Assembly: GCF_965656765.1 (NCBI RefSeq) | Contig: NZ_CBFHLV010000010.1 | Coordinates: forward strand, 1-64,000 | Source: Marivita sp965656765 | Lineage (GTDB): Bacteria; Pseudomonadota; Alphaproteobacteria; Rhodobacterales; Rhodobacteraceae | Length of the DNA stretch: 64,000 bases | Direction of reading: 5' to 3' | Shown here: piece by piece, positions 17,596-25,377 of the stretch | How the letters are laid out: each line of letters starts with the position of its first letter | Position numbering within the stretch: the first letter of the stretch is position 1 | Made by a program: the position numbers and the translations under genes | The notes under the pieces: generated by a model | Seen by the model: the letters and a program-made list of their open reading frames with translations, nothing else | Database searches by the model: none | Told to the model about the DNA's origin: nothing

Positions 17596-18972
17596 ATGTC
17601 AAAGATGGAAACCATCAACCCCGCCACCGAAACACCTATTCGCAGCTATGAGGCGATGAATGCGACAACCGCCGTCAACAAGGTTGAGGCGTGCCACAAG
17701 GCGTTTCTTGACTGGCGCACCAAGACCCATGAGGAACGTGCGCCGTATCTCACCAAGATTGCAGATGCCCTGCGCGACCATGCTGACGACCTGGCCACAT
17801 TGATGACCAGAGAGGTCGGCAAACTCTACCGGGACGGCAAGACCGAGGTTGAGCTGTGCGCACAGATTTTCGAATACACCGCCAAGCAGGGGCCAAAGGA
17901 ACTGGCCGACGAGGACCGTACCCATGCGGGCGGCGAGAAATCAGGGCTTGTGACATACAGCCCGATTGGCGTGATCTACAGCGTTCAGCCTTGGAACTTC
18001 CCCCTCTATCAGCCGGTGCGGGTTCTTGCGGCCAACCTGATGGCGGGCAATGGCGTTGTCCTGAAACACGCATCGATCTGTACTGGCAGTGGTCTGCGTC
18101 TGCGCGAGATCTGTATCGAAGCCGGTCTGCCCGAAGACCTGTTCCAAGTGGTGATCATTGACCACGATACATCGGACGAATTGATCGCGCATGACCTGAT
18201 CCGCGGTGTGACCATGACCGGCAGCGATGGCGCAGGCAGCCACATTTGCGCACTTGCCAGCAAGCATCTGAAAAAGACGGTGCTAGAGCTGGGATCGAAC
18301 GACGCCTACCTTGTGCTTGAAAGGGCGGATGTGGAACTGGCCGTGAAAACCAGTGTCATGGGGCGGCTCTTCAACAACGGCGAGACCTGCGTCTCGGCCA
18401 AGCGCTTTGTCGTGACAGACGCGGTTTATGATGCCTTTGTCGAGGCCTTTGTCGACCAGATGAAGGCCATCAAACTGGGCGATCCGATGGACGAGGACAC
18501 CCAGCTTGGGCCGCTCTCCAGCCAGGACCAGTTTGACACCGTGGCAGAACAAGTGACCAAGAGCATCGCCAAGGGTGCAAAGCTGCTCTGCGGTGGTGAT
18601 CCGAAAGACGGCACCGGGCACTATTACCCGGCCACCGTGCTGGCGGATGTCACGCCGGGAATGCCCGCCTATGATGACGAAATCTTCGGCCCCGTGGCCG
18701 CCGTCATCCGCGCCAAGGATGACGAAGACGCGATGCGGATTGCCAATGACAGCCGTTACGGGCTGGGCGGCGGCATCTTCTGTCAGGACGAAGAGCACGC
18801 GATGAAACTCGCCCGCGACCACTTTGACACCGGCATGGTGCGGATCAACAGCTTTGGCGCGGCGGACCCGAACATGCCGTTCGGCGGCGTGAAGGACTCA
18901 GGCTACGGCCGCGAACATGGCGGGTTCGGGATGAAGGAGTTCGTGAACATCAAGGCGATCTTCCGTCCCTGA
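17596..18972 (+). CDS. NAD(P)-dependent succinate-semialdehyde dehydrogenase family protein
   Basis: A 458-aa aldehyde dehydrogenase, most like the short succinate-semialdehyde dehydrogenases that oxidise succinate semialdehyde to succinate in GABA breakdown. The catalytic Cys265 lies in FNNGETCVSAKRF and the general base Glu231 in VLELGSND; PWNFPLYQPVR marks the cofactor-binding region and EIFGPVAAV the C-terminal signature. The start ATG at 17596 has GAGG 5 nt upstream; a longer frame upstream is not family-like. The gene is visibly richer in G/C at third positions than mfd or the 19777 gene. It is probably co-transcribed with the SDR gene 30 bp downstream. Exact substrate is inference. Confidence 0.88.
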   Translation: MSKMETINPATETPIRSYEAMNATTAVNKVEACHKAFLDWRTKTHEERAPYLTKIADALRDHADDLATLMTREVGKLYRDGKTEVELCAQIFEYTAKQGPKELADEDRTHAGGEKSGLVTYSPIGVIYSVQPWNFPLYQPVRVLAANLMAGNGVVLKHASICTGSGLRLREICIEAGLPEDLFQVVIIDHDTSDELIAHDLIRGVTMTGSDGAGSHICALASKHLKKTVLELGSNDAYLVLERADVELAVKTSVMGRLFNNGETCVSAKRFVVTDAVYDAFVEAFVDQMKAIKLGDPMDEDTQLGPLSSQDQFDTVAEQVTKSIAKGAKLLCGGDPKDGTGHYYPATVLADVTPGMPAYDDEIFGPVAAVIRAKDDEDAMRIANDSRYGLGGGIFCQDEEHAMKLARDHFDTGMVRINSFGAADPNMPFGGVKDSGYGREHGGFGMKEFVNIKAIFRP

Positions 18973-19002
18973 ACCGACCCCTCTGATTTGAAAGGACATA
19001 TC

Positions 19003-19599
19003 ATGAATATTCTCGTCGCCGGAGCCACCGGCAAAACAGGCCTGCGCCTGACCCAGAACCTTTCGGCCAATGGCCACCACCCGATCGCGCTGGTGCGCGA
19101 CAGCTCTGACACCTCGGACCTGCCCAATGGCACCGAGACGCGCCACGGCGATCTGACCGACCTGCAACCGGGCGTCTGCGACGGCTGCGACGTGGTGGTG
19201 TTTGCCGCCGGATCGGGCAGCGGCACGGGGCCGGAGATGACCGAAAAGGTCGACCGTGACGGCGCCAAGCGTCTGGTCGATCTGGCCAAAGACGCGGGTG
19301 CTATGCGGTTCGTCATGCTCAGCACCGTGGGGGCGGGCGACCCGGACCCCGACAGCAAGCTGGGGCATTACCTGATGGCCAAGCACGAGGCGGACGAACA
19401 CCTCAAGGCGTCGGGGCTAGACTTTGCCATCCTGCGGCCCGTGGCGCTGACCGACGAAGACGGCACGCGCGACATCGTCTATGGCGATGCCGTGGACGTG
19501 AAGGGCGAGGCCGCCCGGGGCGACGTGGCCCATGTGCTGGCGCAGGCGGTGGACGACCCGGAATGGCGCGGCAAGACGCTGCTGATGGCGTCGGCTTAA
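19003..19599 (+). CDS. Atypical SDR, NAD(P)-binding oxidoreductase
   Basis: The 198-aa protein has the Rossmann start MNILVAGATGKTGLRLTQNL with a GATGKTG nucleotide loop, LVRD at the end of the second strand, and STVGAGDPD and YLMAKHEADEHLKASGLDFAILRP further on, the pattern of the SDR_a5 group (YhfK/NmrA-like). These are often NAD(P)-binding sensors or reductases with unknown substrates. AAAGGA 7 nt before the ATG supports the start. It shares the high third-position GC of the SSADH gene just upstream, and the two likely form an operon closed by the palindrome at 19611-19632, which is followed by five Ts. Confidence 0.85.
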   Translation: MNILVAGATGKTGLRLTQNLSANGHHPIALVRDSSDTSDLPNGTETRHGDLTDLQPGVCDGCDVVVFAAGSGSGTGPEMTEKVDRDGAKRLVDLAKDAGAMRFVMLSTVGAGDPDPDSKLGHYLMAKHEADEHLKASGLDFAILRPVALTDEDGTRDIVYGDAVDVKGEAARGDVAHVLAQAVDDPEWRGKTLLMASA

Positions 19600-19610
19600 A
19601 CCACCCCGTA

Positions 19611-19637
19611 GGATGCGTGCTCGGCACGCACCTTTTT
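19611..19637 (+). repeat. REP-like palindrome, copy 1, doubling as terminator
   Basis: TGCGTGC and GCACGCA (within 19611-19632) flank a TCG loop and are followed by CCTTTTT, 12 nt after the SDR stop. The unit is preceded by CGTAGG. Its mirror image, ending CACGCACCCTACG, is copy 2 at 20209-20232. It is suited to act as an intrinsic terminator for the SSADH-SDR pair. Confidence 0.7.
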
Positions 19638-19776
19638 CGTTGGGCCGGTGCGTAAGGTCAAAGCGCGGCACTGAAATTCCCCATTCTCGCCTCAATGAAC
19701 TTATTTCACCAGATTAAGGAAGTGGTCGCGCATAGGTTGCGCATCATATCGTTTGTCTGGGAAAAATGGAAAACTC

Positions 19777-20199
19777 ATGTTGAAACGCATAATCATGGCA
19801 AGTTTGCTTTGGTCATTGTCAACAATGGCTGTCAGCGCATTCGAAATCAAACAGCCCGATACAGTTTTCAACGAACCCTTTAAATCACAGCGCCAAGCGT
19901 GCCTTGACCAATTCGAGACAGCAATTGTGAGCCGATTTGATAAACTGACCTCTATCTCCTTGGGCGATCCATCATTCTTCAGTGACATTGACGGGACTTA
20001 CGCACTTGTCACTTTCGCTGGCGTCACATTCGATAGCGGCCATGGTTCTGCAAACGGTGCGATTACCTGCCTCTTTCTGGAAGGTGGACGTCGGTTGGCC
20101 CACGTTTCAGCGACGTTCCAGCGCCCTGGTCTCATGGGAGCGGCACGCGCAGGCTTTCCTCAACAGCGCCTGCTGTCAGCCGGAGCGCAAGTGTTTTAG
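19777..20199 (+). CDS. Small predicted secreted protein, unknown function
   Basis: The 140-aa product starts with MLKRIIMASLLWSLSTMAVSA, a clear Sec signal peptide with likely cleavage after SAFA-type residues near 22. The mature part contains two cysteines (Cys in QACLDQF and ITCLFLEGG) that could pair in the periplasm. I do not recognise the family. The last 25 residues (from about QRPGLMG) look less natural and could be the result of a frameshift. The gene is AT-richer than the SSADH-SDR pair before it and the ramA-like gene after it, and is bracketed by inverted REP-like palindromes. Confidence 0.6.
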   Translation: MLKRIIMASLLWSLSTMAVSAFEIKQPDTVFNEPFKSQRQACLDQFETAIVSRFDKLTSISLGDPSFFSDIDGTYALVTFAGVTFDSGHGSANGAITCLFLEGGRRLAHVSATFQRPGLMGAARAGFPQQRLLSAGAQVF

Positions 20200-20208
20200 C
20201 GGGTCCAA

Positions 20209-20232
20209 GGTGCGTGAAATCACGCACCCTAC
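20209..20232. repeat. REP-like palindrome, copy 2
   Basis: GGTGCGTG (20209-20216), AAAT, CACGCACC (20221-20228), then CTACG. A perfect 8-bp stem, 10 nt after the stop of the small secreted-protein gene, and in inverted orientation to copy 1. Confidence 0.8.
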
Positions 20233-20315
20233 GCCATGTCACCACACCTGATCACAGAGCAAGCGTCCGACCGAGTGGGCGCGGAACGCGCCCGCCATGG
20301 GGCGGGCGGACGCGT

Positions 20316-20344
20316 CGCCGCCGCTAAAGCGACGGCGGGGTTTT
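20316..20344 (+). terminator. Putative terminator
   Basis: CGCCGCCGC (20316-20324) pairs with GCGACGGCG (20329-20337) with one mismatch around TAAA, followed by GGG and TTTT. It lies in the 248-bp gap between the secreted-protein gene and the convergent ramA-like gene. Confidence 0.6.
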
Positions 20345-20370
20345 GAATATCTGGCGTAGAGGTCTGGTAG

Positions 20371-20433
20371 GGTGCGTGCTCGCACGCACCATCATCTTAC
20401 ATTGCTACAAGGTGCGTGAAATCACGCACCCTA
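20371..20433. repeat. REP-like doublet, copies 3 and 4
   Basis: GGTGCGTGC-TC-GCACGCACC (20371-20390) and GGTGCGTG-AAAT-CACGCACC (20411-20430) sit 20 bp apart as an inverted pair; with their flanks they read TAGGGTGCGTG ... CACGCACCCTA. This is the compact form of the arrangement that copies 1 and 2 show around the 19777-20199 gene. Confidence 0.8.
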
Positions 20434-20447
20434 AGGCGAGGTTCCTA

Positions 20448-22496
20448 TCACCCCCGCTTCCGCCGCCGCACCCGGCCGCCATCACTCCCATCCCCCTGCG
20501 TGTTGAACCCGACGACGGGCAGAGTCACCACCTTGCCCAGTTCGGGGAACGGGTCGGTGGCGTGGGGGATGGCGTTGGCGGCGACGAAATGTTCCTGAAA
20601 GCGCGGCTCGATGGCGGTTTCGACCTTGGTGATCTGGCGCACGGTGCGTTCGATCTCGGCTCGCGCGGCCAGATTGCAGAGCGCGATGCGCGCGCCCGTG
20701 CCTGCGGCGTTGCCCGCGCTTGAGACCTTGTCGAGCGGCACGTCCGGGATCATCCCCAGCACCATCGCATGTTTGGCGCTGATATGCGCGCCAAACGCGC
20801 CGGCCAGCACCACGCGGTCCACCACGTCCACGCCCATCTCGTCCATCAACAACCGTGCCCCTGCGTAGAGCGCGGATTTGGCCAGCTGGATCGCGCGGAT
20901 GTCGCCTTGGGTGACGGTGATGCGCGGGCCGCCCTCGGCGGTGGCGTCGTGGATCAGGTAGGCGTTGGTGCGGCCTTCGGCAAAGCAGCGGTCGGTGCCT
21001 GTCTGCGCCGCCGATCCGATCAGGCCCGAGGGGTCGAGCAGGCCCGCGATGCGCAACTCGGCCACCGCCTCAATGATGCCAGAGCCGCAGATGCCGGTGA
21101 TGCCTGACGCGGCGGTTTCATCCCAAAAGCCGTCCTCGTCCGACCACTTGTCACAGCCGATGACGCGGAAGCGGGGATCCTTGGTGACGGGGTCAATGCG
21201 GATCGCCTCAATCGCGCCGGGGGCGGCCCGTTGGCCGGATGAGATCTGCGCGCCCTCGAACGCGGGGCCGGTGGGCGAGGAACAGGCCAGCACGCGGGTG
21301 GTGTTGCCCAAGAGGATCTCCGCATTGGTGCCCACATCGACGATCAGCACAAGGTCGTCGGATTTACCCGGCTGTTCCGACAGCGCCACAGCAGCGGCAT
21401 CGGCCCCCACATGGCCCGCGATGCAGGGCAGGAGGTAGATCTGCGCTGAGGCGGGCAGGGTGGTGAGGTCAAGATCGCGGGCGGTCAGGTTGAGGTGGTC
21501 CGACGTGGCGAGCGCAAAGGGCGCCTGGCCCAGTTCGACAGGGTCGATGCCCAGCAGCAGGTGGTGCATCACCGGGTTGCAGACGAACACGGTTTCCAGA
21601 ATGAGGCTTGGCGAGATGTCCGCCTCTTTGGCGATTTCCTCGGCCAGCGTGTTGATCGCTTCGCGCACCGCACGGGTCATTTCCGCATCTCCGCCGGGGT
21701 TCATCATGGCATAGCTGACGCGGCTCATCAGGTCTTCGCCAAAGCGGATCTGCGGGTTCATGATGCCAGAGCTTGCCACGACTTCGCCCGTGTCGAGATT
21801 GGTCAGGTGTGCCGCCACGGTGGTCGAGCCAAGGTCGATGGCGAGGCCGTAGAGGCCTTTTTCATGCAGCCCCGGCCATGCGGCGATGAGGCTTGGCGTG
21901 GCATTCGCGTCAGTCTTGTGCAGCGCTACGGTGATCGCCCACTTGCCTTTGCGCAGAGTGGTTTGCAGTTGGGTCAGGACCGGGAATTCGCATTTGATTT
22001 CAGGGATTTCCCACTGGTCCTTGAGCGCACGGGCCACACGTTCCAAATCGCCTGTGGGCGTGTGCATGTCGGGCTCGTCTACCTCGATGTAGTAAAGGCG
22101 GGTGGCGGGATCCATTTCGATCGTCCGAGTGCTGGCGGCTTTGCGCACGACTTGCCGATGGACTTGGGATTCAGGTGGCACGTCGATCACGATGTCGCCC
22201 TGCACCTTGGCCTGACAGCCCAGACGGCGTCCCTGTTTCAACCCGCGCTTTTCGTCGTACCGCGCTTCAACCGCGTTCCAGTCGGACAGCGCGCCATCAC
22301 GCGCGGTGACACCGTGTTTGGAGAATTCACCATAGCCCGGCGTGATCTGGCATTTCGAACAGATGCCGCGCCCGCCGCAGACGCTGTCCAAATCCACCCC
22401 CAGTTGCCGCGCGGCGGTCAGGACGGGTGTGCCGACCGGAAATCGTCCGCGTTTGCCGGACGGGGTGAAGACGACGAGCGGGTCTTGATTGGACAT
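20448..22496 (-). CDS. RamA-like corrinoid protein reductive activator (2Fe-2S + ASKHA domain)
   Basis: The 682-aa protein matches the ATP-dependent activators that reduce cob(II)alamin of corrinoid methyl carriers back to cob(I)alamin. The N-terminal ferredoxin domain has Cys40, Cys46, Cys49 and Cys94 in CGGRGICSKC...GRRLGC, ligands of a plant-type [2Fe-2S] cluster. A linker follows, then the DUF4445/ASKHA actin-like ATPase from about residue 215 (GLAIDLGSTTVAAHL, VDVGTNAEILLG, AGAFGAHI). A basic tail RVRRRKRG ends it. ATG at 22496 with GAGGG upstream is preferred over six residues earlier. No methyltransferase or corrinoid carrier adjoins it; an MttB-like gene lies 17 kb away. Confidence 0.9.
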   Translation of the reverse strand: MSNQDPLVVFTPSGKRGRFPVGTPVLTAARQLGVDLDSVCGGRGICSKCQITPGYGEFSKHGVTARDGALSDWNAVEARYDEKRGLKQGRRLGCQAKVQGDIVIDVPPESQVHRQVVRKAASTRTIEMDPATRLYYIEVDEPDMHTPTGDLERVARALKDQWEIPEIKCEFPVLTQLQTTLRKGKWAITVALHKTDANATPSLIAAWPGLHEKGLYGLAIDLGSTTVAAHLTNLDTGEVVASSGIMNPQIRFGEDLMSRVSYAMMNPGGDAEMTRAVREAINTLAEEIAKEADISPSLILETVFVCNPVMHHLLLGIDPVELGQAPFALATSDHLNLTARDLDLTTLPASAQIYLLPCIAGHVGADAAAVALSEQPGKSDDLVLIVDVGTNAEILLGNTTRVLACSSPTGPAFEGAQISSGQRAAPGAIEAIRIDPVTKDPRFRVIGCDKWSDEDGFWDETAASGITGICGSGIIEAVAELRIAGLLDPSGLIGSAAQTGTDRCFAEGRTNAYLIHDATAEGGPRITVTQGDIRAIQLAKSALYAGARLLMDEMGVDVVDRVVLAGAFGAHISAKHAMVLGMIPDVPLDKVSSAGNAAGTGARIALCNLAARAEIERTVRQITKVETAIEPRFQEHFVAANAIPHATDPFPELGKVVTLPVVGFNTQGDGSDGGRVRRRKRG

Positions 22497-22654
22497 GAGA
22501 ATCCCTCTGATCACGGTTGATCCGGATCATAGGCTGCGGCGCGCAGGGAAAAAGGTGATTTGCGTCATAATGTTTATGCAGAGCGGCATAGGTCCCTGCG
22601 TTGACCGAACTGTCCGGTCGTGCGACCGTCGACCCGCTGATTGAGGAGCGTGTT

Positions 22655-23125
22655 GTGAAACGGGTAATCGTCTTTTTGGTGACACATGGTGTTGCTGTTG
22701 CCGTTGGGTTTGCATTGGGCATTTACCTGCTTCCCATCCTGACAGCGCCTCCATCCCCGGATGCTGCGGCGCTTGAGGCCGAGGCCGCGGGGGCCACCTA
22801 TACAACCGAATTGACGCGCGATCTGCGTGGCAGTGACCTGTTGCATTGGGGCGAAGGTACGATCAGCCTGACTGATGGCATGATCGTCCATGAGGGCACG
22901 TTGGCTCCGGGACCGGATTACAAACTGTACCTGACCGACCGTTTTGTCGAACACGAGGACGAGTTCGAGCCAATCAAAGCCAACGCGGTACAGATCGGAG
23001 ATGTGAAAACCTTTGGTGGCTTCCTGTTAGACGTGCCTGAAAATGTGGACATAAACGCCTACACCAGCGTCGTGATCTGGTGCGAGGCGTTTGGCGAATT
23101 CATCACAGCTGGCCAGTATCGTTGA
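22655..23125 (+). CDS. DM13-domain membrane-anchored protein
   Basis: The 156-aa product starts at GTG 22655 (GAGGAG 6 nt upstream), has one N-terminal membrane segment (residues 3-27), and then a DM13 domain: LRGSDLLHWGEGTISL, DYKLYLTDRF, and VVIWCEAFGEFITAGQYR, whose cysteine is the conserved one of the family. DM13 domains are proposed to take part in electron transfer or redox sensing; this remains prediction. The domain faces the periplasm if the anchor is in the usual orientation. Divergent from the ramA-like gene, about 160 bp apart. Confidence 0.85.
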   Translation: MKRVIVFLVTHGVAVAVGFALGIYLLPILTAPPSPDAAALEAEAAGATYTTELTRDLRGSDLLHWGEGTISLTDGMIVHEGTLAPGPDYKLYLTDRFVEHEDEFEPIKANAVQIGDVKTFGGFLLDVPENVDINAYTSVVIWCEAFGEFITAGQYR

Positions 23126-23438
23126 CACGGCCTGCGCCCCGCCACGGAAAAAACCGGGCAGGGGGCAAGTACGGGTCTTCGTGTGGAAGCGGCGCCGCCC
23201 CATGGGCCTGACCGTTCTCTCATGTCGGCAAAGCTTGCGCTTTGGACCTGTACCCCGGTTTTGGGGCCTTATGTGACCGGTCTCTCATGGTCGGCCCCGG
23301 TTTGGAGCGTCTGAGAGGAATGTCAGTTCTGGTGTCGCGGCATGGGAGTGACCCTGCCCGCTAGATGCGCATCGTCGGGAGGGTATGGTGGGCCATGGGT
23401 TAACAGATGGGAAATGCATCGTTCGCCAAAATGTGGAA
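23126..23438. other. 313-bp gap with degenerate direct repeat, no gene recognised
   Basis: The stretch between the DM13 gene and the convergent oxidoreductase gene holds two similar segments, GACCGTTCTCTCATG-TCGGC near 23210 and GACCGGTCTCTCATGGTCGGC near 23277, each followed by a CCCCGGTTT(T)GG element. No protein-like frame or tRNA was found. It may be debris of a mobile element, but no inverted ends or transposase could be recognised. Confidence 0.5.
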
Positions 23439-24029
23439 TCAGACCCCATCGCGTCCTAATTTGTCCATTTTGGACAGCAACTTATCCACCGATCCCGGCT
23501 TGGGGTCGGACGCGGATGAAAAGAACGTGAACTTGATTGGCTTGAACCCGACAAAGCCAAGAACCTGGCCTTTGATCTGGTGCCGGATCGCATCTTTGTA
23601 AGCCAACCATAGAAAACTGCGGGGCGTGTCAGATGTGATGACAACGCGCGCTGTGCGTCCTGTCAAAAGCGGTTTGGGCAAACCGATTGGCGTTGTTTCC
23701 CGAGTGGTGAAGGTGCGGCCAATCGCAAAGACACGATCAATCCAACCTTTAAGCTTGGCCGGGAAACTTCCCCACCAGAGCGGAAAGGCCAAGACGAAAT
23801 GCGTGCACCATTCCAGATTGCTCAAGGCCTCTTCTAGCGCTGGTTCTAACGGTTTGGGATTGTCATACCCGGCTTTGCCGCGGTCCGGATCGAAATTCAG
23901 GTCATGCAATTGTGACAGCCGAACTTCATGACCTGCGTCGCGCGCCGCCTTTGCATAACGGTCCATGGCTTGACGGGTGATTGAACTGGGTCCGGGATGA
24001 CCATTCAGAATAAAGATCCGTTGCGCCAT
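23439..24029 (-). CDS. NAD(P)H:quinone oxidoreductase, flavodoxin fold
   Basis: The 196-aa protein belongs to the NQO/MdaB/KefF-like flavodoxin-fold family that reduces quinones or similar substrates with NAD(P)H and bound FMN or FAD. It starts RIFILNGHPGPSSITRQAM, the phosphate-binding loop, followed by FAFPLWWGSFPAKLKGWIDRVF, the classic family block near residues 80-100. A SDTPRSF segment and hydrophobic C-terminal half complete the fold. No K+ efflux gene (kefC) adjoins, so KefF-type regulation is not indicated. Single gene, convergent with the DM13 gene. Confidence 0.85.
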   Translation of the reverse strand: MAQRIFILNGHPGPSSITRQAMDRYAKAARDAGHEVRLSQLHDLNFDPDRGKAGYDNPKPLEPALEEALSNLEWCTHFVLAFPLWWGSFPAKLKGWIDRVFAIGRTFTTRETTPIGLPKPLLTGRTARVVITSDTPRSFLWLAYKDAIRHQIKGQVLGFVGFKPIKFTFFSSASDPKPGSVDKLLSKMDKLGRDGV

Positions 24030-24120
24030 GACATGTCCCTATGTGTAGTTTGACACGCTAACGCGTATCCCACGCATGTGTCACAACGTTAAGACCGAGA
24101 ATTGCCGCAGTGCAGCTTGG

Positions 24121-25272
24121 TTAACTTTCGCCCTCCAACCAGCGCAGAATATCGCCGCGATCGGCGTCAAGATCGGGGGCAGACGTGCGCACAGTTGGAT
24201 CGCCCAGCCCGGTCATCTTGATCGGGTTTCCAGCCGCCTTGAACGCCGGGCGGCCGTTCCTATCCAGAACATCCACCACCATATTGCGGGCCAAAATCTG
24301 CGGATCGCGCATCACCTGAGCCACATCCTGGATGGGTCCGCTGGGAATACCCGCAGCGCCCAGCTTGGCGATCCAATGCGCACGGGTCTTGTCGATGGTA
24401 ATCGCCTCAATCAGCCGTTTGAGCAGCCGGGCATTTTCGACACGGGCCGGGTTGCTGGCAAAGCGCGGGTCATCTGACAACGGTAGGTTAAGAGCGACGC
24501 ACAGCTTTTCGAACAACACATCATTGCCCGCCGCAATCACGAACAGACCGTCGGAGGCGTGGAAGGTCTCGAACGGGGCAATTGATGGGTGGCGCGCGCC
24601 TGTAGGGGCAGGGGGTGTGCCAGTCACCGAGGTGATCGCGATGGCGTGTTCCAGGATCGCCAGTTGGGAATCCAGCATCGACACATCCACCTTGCGGCCC
24701 TCACCGCTGCGTTCGCGGTCCATCAATGCAGCCAGCACACCTTGGCTGAGATACATGCCAGCCACGATATCGCCGATGGAGGCGCCAACGCGCACCGGGT
24801 CGCGTCCCTTTTCGCCGGTGATCGACATGACGCCGCCGCGGGCTTGTACCACCATATCATAGGCTGGACGTTTGGCCTCGGGGCCTGTGTGGCCAAAGCC
24901 GGATACCGCGCCATAGATCAAACGGGGGTATTGTGCGTGCAGGTCGTCCCATCCATAGCCCAGCCGCTCCATCACGCCGGGGCGATAGTTCTCAAGGATG
25001 ACATCGGCACGCGGAAGCAGACGTTCAAAAATCGCGCGGTCATCCTCTTTTTTTAGATCCAGCGCGATGGATTTTTTGCCATGATTGATGGCTGCGAAAT
25101 AGGCCGATTTCCCATTGGCGAATGGCGGGAAAGCGCGTGTGTCGTCACCGCTCCCGGGACGTTCGATTTTGATCACATGCGCGCCCAGGTCCGCAAGCGT
25201 CATGGAACAGAACGGTCCCGCAAGGACATGGGTCAGGTCTAGGATCGTGATGCCGGAAAGCGGTTTTGTCAT
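24121..25272 (-). CDS. Class III CoA-transferase (CaiB/BaiF family)
   Basis: A 383-aa family III CoA-transferase, which moves CoA between carboxylic acids via an aspartyl thioester. The N-terminus MTKPLSGITILDLTHVLAGP is the CoA-binding start, and Asp168 in GASIGDIVAGMYLSQG is the catalytic aspartate position. The substrate cannot be told from sequence; formyl-, succinyl-hydroxymethylglutarate- and carnitine-type enzymes share these motifs. ATG at 25272 starts the conserved region and is preferred over the upstream ATG 14 residues earlier. It lies 105 bp downstream of the agmatinase-family gene on the same strand, so joint transcription is possible. Confidence 0.85.
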   Translation of the reverse strand: MTKPLSGITILDLTHVLAGPFCSMTLADLGAHVIKIERPGSGDDTRAFPPFANGKSAYFAAINHGKKSIALDLKKEDDRAIFERLLPRADVILENYRPGVMERLGYGWDDLHAQYPRLIYGAVSGFGHTGPEAKRPAYDMVVQARGGVMSITGEKGRDPVRVGASIGDIVAGMYLSQGVLAALMDRERSGEGRKVDVSMLDSQLAILEHAIAITSVTGTPPAPTGARHPSIAPFETFHASDGLFVIAAGNDVLFEKLCVALNLPLSDDPRFASNPARVENARLLKRLIEAITIDKTRAHWIAKLGAAGIPSGPIQDVAQVMRDPQILARNMVVDVLDRNGRPAFKAAGNPIKMTGLGDPTVRTSAPDLDADRGDILRWLEGES

Positions 25273-25377
25273 GGGGGCCTGCTGAGTCGGTTTTTTGCAA
25301 GTGAACGCAGCCAACCGCCTAAGTGCAACACGGGCGTGACCCTTGGTCAGAAAATCGGCGGAAAGCCGAGTGTTGGG

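Noticed and set aside
17341..20200. tRNA-Gly as an integration site for a genomic islet holding the SSADH-SDR pair
   Set aside because: Islands normally join the 3' end of a tRNA, which here faces the other way (towards 17341 and lower), and no direct repeat of the tRNA end or integrase was found.
21495..22520. 341-aa open frame opposite the RamA-like gene
   Set aside because: Antisense shadow of a gene with clear cofactor motifs.
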